Positions 1 through 8,194 of a stretch of 64,000 bases of DNA are shown piece by piece; position 1 is the stretch's first letter, and the number at the start of each line of letters is the position of its first letter. Location of the stretch: NCBI RefSeq assembly GCF_003351025.1, contig NZ_QPCG01000002.1, positions 248,001 through 312,000 of the forward strand, written 5' to 3'. The notes under the pieces are model-generated. The model saw nothing but the letters and a program-made list of their open reading frames with translations. It was not told the origin of the DNA and did no database searches. The position numbers and the translations under genes are program-made. This DNA is from Mucilaginibacter endophyticus (GTDB lineage: Bacteria; Bacteroidota; Bacteroidia; Sphingobacteriales; Sphingobacteriaceae).

Positions 1-2273
1 GTAACATTATTGAGAAAAGCTCGAAACTCACGATGCCGGGTGTTACTGTAAAAGTTGTTTCTGTACACCCCGAAAGAGCAGGTATTACCGATGCTAATGG
101 AGTTTTTCATATAACACAGGTGCCCATTGGCAGGCAGATAGTTGAGATTAGCTACGCCGGCTTCAATAAAGTGGTATTATCAGATGTGTTGGTGACAACC
201 GGTAAGGAAATAGAACTGAATATTGAACTGGAAGCGACTAATACACAACTTAACGAAGTTGTTGTAAGCGCGACATCAAACAAACGACCCATTAATTCAA
301 TGGCAATGGCCAGCGGCAGGTCATTTTCGCCCGAAGAAACCAACCGTTATGCAGGTGCGCTTTTTGATCCTGCGCGTATGGCGCAGGGATTTGCCGGTGT
401 GGTAGCCGGCGGCGACAATAATGAAATTATTGTTCGGGGCAATTCACCTAAAAGCTTGCAATGGCGGCTGGAAGGAATTGAAATTATCAGTCCCAATCAT
501 TTTAATAATGAGGGTTCGGCAGGTGGCGGGGTAAGTATGCTTAACTCAACCGTAATAGGCACTTCGGATTTTTATACAGGGGCGCTTGCTGCTGAATATA
601 ACAACGCCACGGCAGGTGTTTTTGATCTCCGCTTCAGAAAGGGCAATATAGATAAGCGCGAATATACCTTTACCGCAGGTGTATTAGGACTTGGAGCCAC
701 CATGGAAGGGCCGTTTATTAAGGGTGGCAACGCTTCTTATTTAGTGAGCTATCGTTATTCAACACTCGGGTTGCTTAAAGCTGTAGGCGTTGATGTATCT
801 GATTCGGGCGTTCCACAATATCAGGACTTGTCCTTCAATCTTGTTTTCCCAACAAAAAGTATCGGTACATTTTCTGTATTTGGCGTAGGCGGGACCGGCA
901 ATGTAAATACCGATGCCAAACGTGATACCACCAAATGGGATGAACGGATGGATTCATACGATCTCCGCTATAATTATAAAGCCGGAAGCGTTGGGCTGAA
1001 GAATATTTACATTGCTAATAACAGGCTTAATTTCAGCAATATTGTGTCTTTCTCCGGGAGCCGTAATGCATCAAGGGTTGATAGTCTTACATCTAAATTT
1101 CAACCGAGCCTGCTGCAGAAAAATCATTATGATAATACAGCTATTCGCTATGCAGGTGTAGTAAATTATCGTACGGGCGAAAACAACAATATCCGTGCAG
1201 GTTTAAATGCAGGATTTCTAACTTATAATTTATATGACCTGGAATATCAGCGTGACACCCATGATCTTAAAGAACTTCTAAATCAAAAAGGTGATGCTGC
1301 AACCTTTGATGGCTTTATACAAAACAAACACGAGTTTGGCAATAAGCTGAGTTTGAATACAGGGATCCATGTTAATTATTTCGACCTGAGCAAAACGTGG
1401 AGCTATGAACCAAGAGCCGGTCTAAACTGGCATGTAACACCAGATCAGGAGGTATCTTTAGCGGGTGGCGTTTACAGCAGACTTGAACCATTATCTTTTT
1501 ATTTTGCTAAAAGTGCCGAATCAAATGACGCTGTAAGCACCAAACTTTCACCAACTAAATCAGCGCAATTGGTGCTTGGTTATGAAAAGCTGTTTTCCGG
1601 TCACCTGAAATTTAAAACGGAGGCATATTATCAGCATCTGTATGACGTACCTGTATCCAGCGATCCAGCCAATAATTTCTCGGTGCTAAACGTATCTGAT
1701 AATTCAGCTATCAGCGGTACAGATTATCATTCGCTGGTGAATAAAGGAACGGGCAAAAACTATGGCATTGAGTTTTCAGTAGAGCGGTCATTAAACAAAG
1801 GGTATTATTTTATGATCACCTCATCTGTGTTCAATTCAAAATACAAAGCCCTGAGCGGACAGGAGTTTAATACCACCTTTAATACCCAATATGTAACCAA
1901 TTTAGTGGCAGGTAAAGAGTGGGCTACAGGGCCCAATCATAAAAACCTGTTCGGTTTAAACGGAAAGGTTATTTACGCGGGCGGACGAAAGTATACACCT
2001 ATTTTAGTTGATGAAACCTTTCAGCGTGACGAGCAGGTAATTGATCAGTCCAAAACCAACACATTAACGGCCGATCCCTATATTCGTGTCGATTTCTCGG
2101 TCAGTTACAGGATCAACAGTAAAAAAGTATCGCACTTTTTACTGCTTGATATTCAGAACCTGCTTAACAGACGTAATAACGTTGGTTTATTTTATAACCA
2201 AAGCAAGCGGATAATTGAAAAAAATAAATGGATAGGCATACTTCCAACCATTAATTATCGCATTGAGATTTAA
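1..2273 (+). CDS. TonB-dependent outer-membrane receptor, 5' end outside the window
   Basis: Outer-membrane receptor for TonB-driven uptake of an unknown ligand. The reading frame is open to the left edge (first full codon at 3), and the ATG at 33 falls inside a carboxypeptidase-regulatory-like domain (PMPGVTVKV-type start, then DANGVFHI and VEISYAGF), so the true start lies upstream. After this domain comes a plug domain (EIIVRGNSPKSLQWRLEGIEI) and a long beta-barrel ending in an aromatic-rich final strand. No STN domain is visible in the part seen. The gene sits 4 bp before an ECF sigma factor gene and probably shares its transcript, which suggests that uptake is linked to the downstream sigma/FecR cassette. 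The family assignment is firm; the substrate cannot be told. Confidence 0.9.
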   Translation, partial: NIIEKSSKLTMPGVTVKVVSVHPERAGITDANGVFHITQVPIGRQIVEISYAGFNKVVLSDVLVTTGKEIELNIELEATNTQLNEVVVSATSNKRPINSMAMASGRSFSPEETNRYAGALFDPARMAQGFAGVVAGGDNNEIIVRGNSPKSLQWRLEGIEIISPNHFNNEGSAGGGVSMLNSTVIGTSDFYTGALAAEYNNATAGVFDLRFRKGNIDKREYTFTAGVLGLGATMEGPFIKGGNASYLVSYRYSTLGLLKAVGVDVSDSGVPQYQDLSFNLVFPTKSIGTFSVFGVGGTGNVNTDAKRDTTKWDERMDSYDLRYNYKAGSVGLKNIYIANNRLNFSNIVSFSGSRNASRVDSLTSKFQPSLLQKNHYDNTAIRYAGVVNYRTGENNNIRAGLNAGFLTYNLYDLEYQRDTHDLKELLNQKGDAATFDGFIQNKHEFGNKLSLNTGIHVNYFDLSKTWSYEPRAGLNWHVTPDQEVSLAGGVYSRLEPLSFYFAKSAESNDAVSTKLSPTKSAQLVLGYEKLFSGHLKFKTEAYYQHLYDVPVSSDPANNFSVLNVSDNSAISGTDYHSLVNKGTGKNYGIEFSVERSLNKGYYFMITSSVFNSKYKALSGQEFNTTFNTQYVTNLVAGKEWATGPNHKNLFGLNGKVIYAGGRKYTPILVDETFQRDEQVIDQSKTNTLTADPYIRVDFSVSYRINSKKVSHFLLLDIQNLLNRRNNVGLFYNQSKRIIEKNKWIGILPTINYRIEI

Positions 2274-2277
2274 TAAA

Positions 2278-2883
2278 ATGTTAACCCAAACTGATCATAT
2301 TTTGGATTTAAATAACGAACAAGTAATCCCGCTGCTGCTCTCGGGCGATGAAGCCACCTTCGAAAAGGTGTATAAACACTTCATCAGGCCATTGCACGTG
2401 TATGCCATCTCCATTTTAAGGGATGAAGATACGGCGAAAGGGATGGTACAAAACGTTTTCATGCGGCTTTGGGAACGTAAAGAGCGGTTGAATATCTCCG
2501 GCTCAATAAAGGCTTACCTGTACGGGGCCGTGTACAACGAATGCCTTAATAACCTCAGGCATCAAAAAGTAAAAATAAATCACCAGCAACATGTAGTGTA
2601 TATGACGAAGGATAAAGTGGACGAAGGCACAGGCATGGAGCTGCTTGACCTTAAAGAGAAATTGCAACAGGCCCTTAATGATCTGCCTGAAAAATGCCGT
2701 ACTGTATTTCAGCTAAGCCGGTTTGAGGACTTAAAATATCAGGAAATTGCCGACGAGTTAGGCATCTCTATAAAAACAGTAGAAAACCAGATGGGCAAAG
2801 CCCTTAAAACATTGCGGTTCAAATTAGTTGATTACCTGCCGTTATTCATTTGGGTTATTAGCAGGGCTTTTAATATTATTTAA
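2278..2883 (+). CDS. ECF RNA polymerase sigma factor (sigma-70 family, FecI/RpoE-like)
   Basis: Extracytoplasmic-function sigma factor of about 201 residues. Region 2 is visible around VYKHFIRPLHVYAISIL and the acidic stretch that follows. Region 4 is visible as LPEKCRTVFQLSRFED, then YQEIADELGISIKTVE, a typical helix-turn-helix. The frame can be extended to a TTG at 2263 inside the receptor gene, but ATG 2278 lies just after the receptor stop and gives the usual family start, so I chose it. The FecR gene follows with a 1-bp gap. By family rule, the downstream FecR protein holds this sigma factor until a surface signal arrives. Its target promoter is not identifiable here. Confidence 0.92.
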   Translation: MLTQTDHILDLNNEQVIPLLLSGDEATFEKVYKHFIRPLHVYAISILRDEDTAKGMVQNVFMRLWERKERLNISGSIKAYLYGAVYNECLNNLRHQKVKINHQQHVVYMTKDKVDEGTGMELLDLKEKLQQALNDLPEKCRTVFQLSRFEDLKYQEIADELGISIKTVENQMGKALKTLRFKLVDYLPLFIWVISRAFNII

Positions 2884-2884
2884 G

Positions 2885-3847
2885 ATGATGGACGAATTAT
2901 TAACCAAATACATGCTGAACGAAACCACGTCGGTTGAGAATGAAACCATCAACCGCTGGCTTAGCGAAAATGACGATAACAGGAAGTACTTCGATCATTT
3001 TAAACTGATCTGGAATACAAGCCGCGAACTTAAGATTGAAAGCAAGCTTGATCCCGAAACCTCATGGGCCGAATTTAAACAGTTGGCACAAAGCAGGAGC
3101 GAGGCCTCTGTAAAAATTAAAACGCTGAACCCCGTAAACCGCTGGCTTAAAATTGCCGCTGTATGGCTGGTAATATTAGGGAGCGCAGGCGTATTGTATA
3201 CTATATTTAAACCTGCCAAGGCCAATATGCTTACACTGCAAAGCGGCAATGTGGTACGTAAGGTTATTTTATCGGATGGCTCGCTTATCACTATGAATAA
3301 AAACTCGGTATTGCATTATCCGGATAAGTTTACCGGGGATACCAGGGAAATCTCATTAAAAGGAGAAGCCTTTTTTGATGTAGCCCATGATAAATCAAAA
3401 CCATTTATGATTCACGTGAATGATGTGGTTGTAAAAGTGGTTGGTACGTCATTCAATATCAAGGCTACAGGCCCAAACACGGAGGTTATAGTTGAAACCG
3501 GCGTGGTACAGGTAATTCAGCAAGAGATTGTAGTGAAGCTAAAACCTAAGGAGAAAGCATCAGTACAAAATGGCCGTATGCAAAAAGGGAACAGCCAGGA
3601 CGAGTTGTATAATTACTACCGTACGCAAAAGTTTGTGGCTAATAAAACACCGCTGTGGCGCTTGGTTGATGTGCTTAACGAGGTCTACAAGGCGAATATC
3701 GTGATAGATAATAAAAAACTGGCTAACAGAACAATAACAACCACATTCAAAGCAGATTCGCTCGATGGAATATTAGATATCGTAAGCAAAACCCTTGGCG
3801 ATGTTAAAGTGATCAAAAAACCTCATCTCATCATAATCAAAAACTGA
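2885..3847 (+). CDS. FecR-family anti-sigma factor (transmembrane)
   Basis: Inner-membrane sigma regulator of about 320 residues. A cytoplasmic N-terminal part (MMDELLTKYM onward, with NRWLSENDDNRKYF) is followed by one membrane segment near residues 87-108 (WLKIAAVWLVILGSAGVLY). The periplasmic FecR domain comes next (VILSDGSLITMNKNSVLHYP, then GEAFFDV), and a C-terminal STN-like DUF4974 region (PLWRLVDVLNEVYKANIVID) ends the protein. A longer frame begins at a TTG (2828) inside the sigma gene, but ATG 2885 right after the sigma stop fits the family. Its stop overlaps the next ATG (TGATG at 3845-3849), so translation of the next gene is probably coupled. It should transmit the state of the outer-membrane partner to the sigma factor. 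Confidence 0.93.
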   Translation: MMDELLTKYMLNETTSVENETINRWLSENDDNRKYFDHFKLIWNTSRELKIESKLDPETSWAEFKQLAQSRSEASVKIKTLNPVNRWLKIAAVWLVILGSAGVLYTIFKPAKANMLTLQSGNVVRKVILSDGSLITMNKNSVLHYPDKFTGDTREISLKGEAFFDVAHDKSKPFMIHVNDVVVKVVGTSFNIKATGPNTEVIVETGVVQVIQQEIVVKLKPKEKASVQNGRMQKGNSQDELYNYYRTQKFVANKTPLWRLVDVLNEVYKANIVIDNKKLANRTITTTFKADSLDGILDIVSKTLGDVKVIKKPHLIIIKN

Positions 3848-5583
3848 TGGAAAAGAAACTAAACATATTATTTTATATCATGCTGGTATTGGCGGGCTGT
3901 CTGCTCATTACCAATGCACTTGCACAGGATAACCTGAACCGTACAGTAGCGCTTAATGTTAAACAAAAAAAGATAGCCGAGATCCTGACCATTATCGGCG
4001 AAAAAGGGAAGTTTTATTTCTCGTACAGCAATGATGTCATTAAAACTGATAGCGTAGTTAGCATGACATCTTCAGGTCAAACTATCAAAAGCCTGCTTGA
4101 TGAACTGTTTCACGGCAAGGTTGATTATAAAGAATCGCCGGGGTATATTATACTCCGGCCTACTCCGTACAGGTTGAGCCTTGTACCGGATACGTTAGCT
4201 GGGCCCGGTAGTGTTTATTATATAAGTGGCTACGTGTATGATGATATAACCGGCAAAAAACTTTACAATGCCAGCGTGTATGAAAGAAATTCCCTCGAGT
4301 CGACACTTACCGATCAGAACGGACATTTTCAGCTTAAAATAAAAGCCAATGGCATGATCACGCTTAATGTAAGCAAGGAACTTTATCGTGATACCAGTAT
4401 CAACCTTTTAAGCAACGTAAATGTATCAATAAAGCCGCGCGAGTACTATTATAGTGCGGATGCAGCAAATTCAAAATCAGACAGGAGTTGGCTCGGCAGG
4501 ATATTTCTTTCATCAGGGCAAAAAATACAGAACCTCAACCTGGGCGGGTACCTTTCAACAGTTCCGGTACAGGCTTCGCTTGTGCCAAGTTTGGGGAGCC
4601 ACGGTATCATGAGCGGGCAAATAGTTAATAACTTTTCGTTCAATCTTTTAGGGGGATATAACGGAGGCGTTAATGGCGTTGAGCTTGGCGGGCTATTTAA
4701 TATTAACAAGCAGGATGTTAAATATGTTCAGGCAGCCGGTCTTTTCAATGTTGTGGGAGGTAATAGCAAAGGAGTTCAACTGGCTGCCGTAAGTAATAAT
4801 GATCAAAAAAATATGACCGGTATTCAGGCAGGGGGTATTTATAATATGGTAAAGGATAGCCTTAAAGGTGTACAGCTTGCCGGGGTCTTTAATCATGTAA
4901 ACGGCAATGCCAAAGGTTTCCAGGCGGCCGGTATTTGTAATTACACTCATAAAAACAATACGGGTTTTAGTATTGCCGGGATAGCAAATGTCACAGGTAA
5001 TGAAGCAAGCGGAATGCAGGTAGCGGGAATTTTTAATAAAGCCCGTGTAATAAAAGGCGCTTCATTTGCGCTGGTGAACATTGCCGACACTCTTGATGGC
5101 TATGGTATTGGTTTGATAAATATATCCCGTAATGGTTATGCTAAAATTCAGGTATACAGCAATGAAATCACCACTGCCAACATCGCTTTTAAATCCGGTA
5201 ATGCCAAGCTGTATTCTGTATTATCCGGAGGCGTTAATTTTACTGATAAGCATACATTTTACAGCGCTGGCTGGGGTTTAGGACACGATTTTATTTTTAG
5301 CAACAGTCTGTTTTTATCTGCCGAAGGATCAACACATTTATTGTTTGCCAAAGGTTGGAAAAATCAAAATCAAATAAACCGGGTAAGCGCTTTATTGAAT
5401 TTTAAAGCGGGTTCAAAAGTTGGCTTTTTTGCAGGCCCGTCCTTTAACCTTTATACCAACTATGGCGATCATCCCGGAGATAGTGATATTCAGCAAATCA
5501 TAAAAAACAAGTCGGGTTTGATTGATTGGGGTAACCGTACAAAAGGATGGATTGGCTGGTCGGCAGGTATTACCATATTGTAA
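3847..5583 (+). CDS. Outer-membrane protein with STN signalling domain and seven 16-residue GxQxAGxxN repeats
   Basis: A 578-residue secreted protein of unusual build. The signal peptide (LAGCLLITNALAQ) is followed by an STN (secretin/TonB short N-terminal) domain at about residues 30-95 (VALNVKQKKIAEILTIIGE). A carboxypeptidase-regulatory-like domain follows (YISGYVYDDITGKKLYNASV). Then come seven gapless 16-residue repeats with consensus GxQxAGIxN (residues 286-397), resembling LA_2272-type surface repeats, and a strand-rich C-terminal part like a small beta-barrel. STN domains normally sit on TonB receptors and contact FecR proteins. Here the STN protein is separate and is coupled to fecR by a 1-base start/stop overlap. 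It may be the signal transducer or sensor for this sigma/FecR pair; that is inference. Confidence 0.8.
   Translation: MEKKLNILFYIMLVLAGCLLITNALAQDNLNRTVALNVKQKKIAEILTIIGEKGKFYFSYSNDVIKTDSVVSMTSSGQTIKSLLDELFHGKVDYKESPGYIILRPTPYRLSLVPDTLAGPGSVYYISGYVYDDITGKKLYNASVYERNSLESTLTDQNGHFQLKIKANGMITLNVSKELYRDTSINLLSNVNVSIKPREYYYSADAANSKSDRSWLGRIFLSSGQKIQNLNLGGYLSTVPVQASLVPSLGSHGIMSGQIVNNFSFNLLGGYNGGVNGVELGGLFNINKQDVKYVQAAGLFNVVGGNSKGVQLAAVSNNDQKNMTGIQAGGIYNMVKDSLKGVQLAGVFNHVNGNAKGFQAAGICNYTHKNNTGFSIAGIANVTGNEASGMQVAGIFNKARVIKGASFALVNIADTLDGYGIGLINISRNGYAKIQVYSNEITTANIAFKSGNAKLYSVLSGGVNFTDKHTFYSAGWGLGHDFIFSNSLFLSAEGSTHLLFAKGWKNQNQINRVSALLNFKAGSKVGFFAGPSFNLYTNYGDHPGDSDIQQIIKNKSGLIDWGNRTKGWIGWSAGITIL
4702..5037 (+). 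repeat. Seven tandem 48-bp coding repeats (16 residues each)
   Basis: The protein reads seven successive 16-residue units, each ending in a hydrophobic-x-N triplet (AAGLFN, LAAVSN, AGGIYN, LAGVFN, AAGICN, IAGIAN, VAGIFN) with a G-x-Q (GFS in one unit) near residue 8. The units are exactly 48 bp with no insertion or deletion, but the DNA copies have diverged, so selection acts on the protein pattern and not on the DNA. Two shorter 14-residue units follow. Confidence 0.9.
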
Positions 5584-5626
5584 GTTTGCGGCAAGATGTT
5601 CAATTTTGTGTGATAAAAATCATCGT

Positions 5627-6097
5627 ATGAAAAAACTCCTGTTCCTCATTTTATTATGTGTTTCGTCAGCTTGCTTTGCACAGGAAGCCAACAAAGACAT
5701 AACTTTTTTAAACCCTGTTACAGTCGGCAAGCCCTTCGGATATTCACACGCAGCAATTATCGACTTAGGTAAAAACAAGATGGTCATCATGTCGGGCCAG
5801 GTTGGTTTGGATAAAGATGGCAAGCTTGCCGGCAACGGCGACCTGACCAGCCAGACTGAGCAGGTATTTACCAATATCAAAAACATAGTTGAAGCTGCCG
5901 GCGGCTCCATGAATGATCTGGTTGAGTTGAATTACTACCTGATGGATGCATCACAGGTTCAGTTGGTACGCAATATCAGGGATAAGTTTGTAAACACCAA
6001 ACAGCCACCGGCAAGTACACTGGTACAAGTGAGCAAGCTTTTTAGAGATGATATTTTAATTGAGATAAAAGCGACCGCAATTATCAGGAAAAGGTAA
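5627..6097 (+). CDS. Secreted RidA/YjgF-family protein
   Basis: RidA-like protein of 156 residues with an N-terminal signal peptide (LLFLILLCVSSACFAQ), so it is probably periplasmic. Cytosolic RidA proteins hydrolyse reactive imines and enamines. The RidA fold is supported by the HAAIIDLGKNKMVIMSGQVG and EQVFTNIKNIVEAAGGS segments and by the end motif ASTLVQVSKLF..D.LIEI.A. The frame opens earlier (5522) inside the preceding gene, but ATG 5627 is the start that yields a good signal peptide. The substrate of exported members is unknown. It faces a convergent cytochrome c gene across a hairpin. Confidence 0.85.
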   Translation: MKKLLFLILLCVSSACFAQEANKDITFLNPVTVGKPFGYSHAAIIDLGKNKMVIMSGQVGLDKDGKLAGNGDLTSQTEQVFTNIKNIVEAAGGSMNDLVELNYYLMDASQVQLVRNIRDKFVNTKQPPASTLVQVSKLFRDDILIEIKATAIIRKR

Positions 6098-6111
6098 GAC
6101 GATAATAACAA

Positions 6112-6144
6112 AGACTTACGAAGTTTTGGAAACTTCGTAAGTCT
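6112..6144. terminator. Perfect 15-bp hairpin between convergent genes; copy of a dispersed palindrome
   Basis: Arms AGACTTACGAAGTTT (6112-6126) and AAACTTCGTAAGTCT (6130-6144) pair perfectly around a 3-nt loop. It sits between the converging RidA-like and cytochrome c genes, so it likely ends transcription from both sides. A near-identical palindrome occurs at 56937-56967, also between convergent genes. Confidence 0.8.
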
Positions 6145-6154
6145 GAATAGTCGA

Positions 6155-6607
6155 CTACTTTTTATTAGTTGCCCTTGTAGTTTTTACCTGGGCAGCGGTA
6201 ACGCCACTTGCCTTATTGCCAAAGCTGTTGCGCACGTACGTTAACACATCGGCAATTTCCTGATCCTTCATAAAATCATGCGCAGCCATGGTATTTGAAT
6301 AGGTTTCACCGTTTATCTCTACGTCTTCATCAAAGCCATTAAGCACTATTTTAATAAGCTTGTTTTTGTCGCCCAATACATAGGTGGTTTTAACCAATGG
6401 AGGGTTCATATGTGGCACGCCCAAGCCATCTGCCTGGTGACAAGCCACGCAATATTGAGTAAAAAGCGCCTGTCCTCTGGTTATGGATGTCTTAAAACCG
6501 GCAGCTGGTTTCCTGGCTGCCGGTTTTTTATGTTTGGTTTGCGCTTGCGAAGCAAGGCTTGTAAATACTATGATGAATAATAGCAGAAGGGCTTTTTTAA
6601 AGTCCAT
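6155..6607 (-). CDS. Class I c-type cytochrome, exported
   Basis: Small periplasmic cytochrome c of 150 residues. A signal peptide (LLLLFIIVFTSLASQAQ) and a Lys/Ala/Pro-rich linker precede one haem-binding CVACH motif (C53, C56, H57). The likely axial methionine lies in the SNTMAAHDFM region, and a C-terminal helix (IADVLTYVRNSFGN) is typical of class I cytochromes. It starts 2 bp after the stop of the upstream dehydrogenase gene, so the two are cotranscribed. The cytochrome is the probable electron acceptor of that dehydrogenase. Confidence 0.9.
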   Translation of the reverse strand: MDFKKALLLLFIIVFTSLASQAQTKHKKPAARKPAAGFKTSITRGQALFTQYCVACHQADGLGVPHMNPPLVKTTYVLGDKNKLIKIVLNGFDEDVEINGETYSNTMAAHDFMKDQEIADVLTYVRNSFGNKASGVTAAQVKTTRATNKK

Positions 6608-6609
6608 TG

Positions 6610-7917
6610 TTATTTTTTATAAGTGATTTTGTAAATATTTCCGGCCACATCATCAGTAACATACAGCGAACCATCAGGGCCTTGTGCTAAACCGCATGGA
6701 CGGTGGGCTGCAGCCCCTGAAGCCGTATTCGCTGCAGAACCCGAAAAGCCATCAGCAAAAACTTCCCACTGGCCATCAGGCTTACCATCTTTAAATGGCT
6801 GAAATACTACAAAGTAACCTGCCTGTGGTTCAGGTGCACGGTTCCACGATCCATGGAATGCTATGAAAGCGCCATTTTTATATTTTGCCGGGAATTGATC
6901 GCCGGTATAAAATAACAAGCCATTTGGAGCGAGGTGACCGGGATAAGCAGCAGCCGGGTCAATGGCATCTTTTCCACCTTCAATTTTGCCATCACCACCA
7001 TACTCAGGCATTAACATTTTTTTATGCTGTTCCTGGTCATAATACATGTAAGGCCAACCGGCATTATCTCCTTTTTTCAAAGCGTACATACATTCGGCAG
7101 GCAAAATAGACGATTGTTTTGCAGTAAAATATTGAGGATAAAATTCATAAAGCTGATCGCGACCATGCTGCATTACAAAAAGCTGATTGTTTTGCTGGTT
7201 CCAGGTGATGCCTACAACATTACGTAAGCCTGTGGCATAACGCACTCCATCACCATAATGCTGGTTCAACTTATCGGCCTTAAATTGCCAGATACCACCA
7301 GCCGAATCTAAAATAGGGCAGCCCTTTTGACCAGGAGAGCCTTTTTTACGATCTTCAACCTGGCAGGCGTTTGAATATGCACCAATATTAACGTAGATAT
7401 TGCCTTCATTATCAAGCGTAATGGCTTTTGCTTCGTGCTCATGACGGCTGATAAGTCCGGTTACAATTTTTTCAGGCTGATCAGGGTTGATCACTTCACT
7501 TTTGTCATTCAGTTTATAACGAAAAACCTCTTCATCTGATGACGCGTACAGGTAACCATTTTTGATTGACATACCGGTACCACTATACGCACCAAAACTG
7601 TTTTTAACAGAAGCTTTGCCACCTTCTTCGTGCAGCATTAATATGCCCTTGTTGTTCTTAACGTTGGTGAGCTTTACGTAAATATCGCCTTGCGGGGTAA
7701 TCGCAATGTGGCGTGTACCACCAAGTTTTTCGGCAATAATGCTGGCGCTAAAGCCCTCAGGAGTCTTAAGGCCGGCGTTCTCTGTTGTCGAAGCAGGTGT
7801 AGAGGTGCTGTCGCCGGTTTTTTTTGAGTCGCTATTGCTTTTACAGGCTGTAAAAAACATAAAGCTTCCCATAACTGCTATAGGCAGCATGGAACGTAAT
7901 AAGTTGCGGTTTTTCAT
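6610..7917 (-). CDS. PQQ-type glucose/sorbosone dehydrogenase family lipoprotein
   Basis: Periplasmic six-bladed beta-propeller sugar (aldose/sorbosone) dehydrogenase of 435 residues. A signal peptide ends in a lipobox-like FFTAC, so the protein is probably lipid-anchored. Family motifs include GTRHIAITPQGDIYVKL near the start, RHEHEAKAITLDNEGNIYVNIGA, the LRNVVGITWN blade, and the C-terminal HRPCGLAQGPDGSLYVTDD. The downstream gene is a cytochrome c separated by 2 bp, which fits a PQQ-enzyme/cytochrome electron-transfer pair. No PQQ synthesis gene is in the window, so cofactor supply is unknown. The actual sugar oxidised cannot be told. Confidence 0.88.
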   Translation of the reverse strand: MKNRNLLRSMLPIAVMGSFMFFTACKSNSDSKKTGDSTSTPASTTENAGLKTPEGFSASIIAEKLGGTRHIAITPQGDIYVKLTNVKNNKGILMLHEEGGKASVKNSFGAYSGTGMSIKNGYLYASSDEEVFRYKLNDKSEVINPDQPEKIVTGLISRHEHEAKAITLDNEGNIYVNIGAYSNACQVEDRKKGSPGQKGCPILDSAGGIWQFKADKLNQHYGDGVRYATGLRNVVGITWNQQNNQLFVMQHGRDQLYEFYPQYFTAKQSSILPAECMYALKKGDNAGWPYMYYDQEQHKKMLMPEYGGDGKIEGGKDAIDPAAAYPGHLAPNGLLFYTGDQFPAKYKNGAFIAFHGSWNRAPEPQAGYFVVFQPFKDGKPDGQWEVFADGFSGSAANTASGAAAHRPCGLAQGPDGSLYVTDDVAGNIYKITYKK

Positions 7918-8194
7918 GGTAACTGATTAAAGATTATCAAATTAAGTAAATATACCTATAATCCTAAAATCTGTTTTGTAGTATTAAAGTGACAGTGTGT
8001 TTTTTATTTAAACATCATAACCTTAATAAAATTCGGTGGCAATAGATTGCAATGTCCGTTTCTTAGAATAAAATTTTACAAAAGTAGTCATGTGTAAAAT
8101 ATAGTATCAATCAACTAATGTTTTAACACATAAAGCAACGTTTGATTAAACCATCGCTAAAATCTATCGTCCTAACTGTATAAAATTTACAATT

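Noticed and set aside
4702..5037. 48-bp periodic DNA as a possible CRISPR or satellite array
   Set aside because: The DNA units are diverged with no constant repeat or spacers. The regularity lies in the encoded 16-residue protein units.
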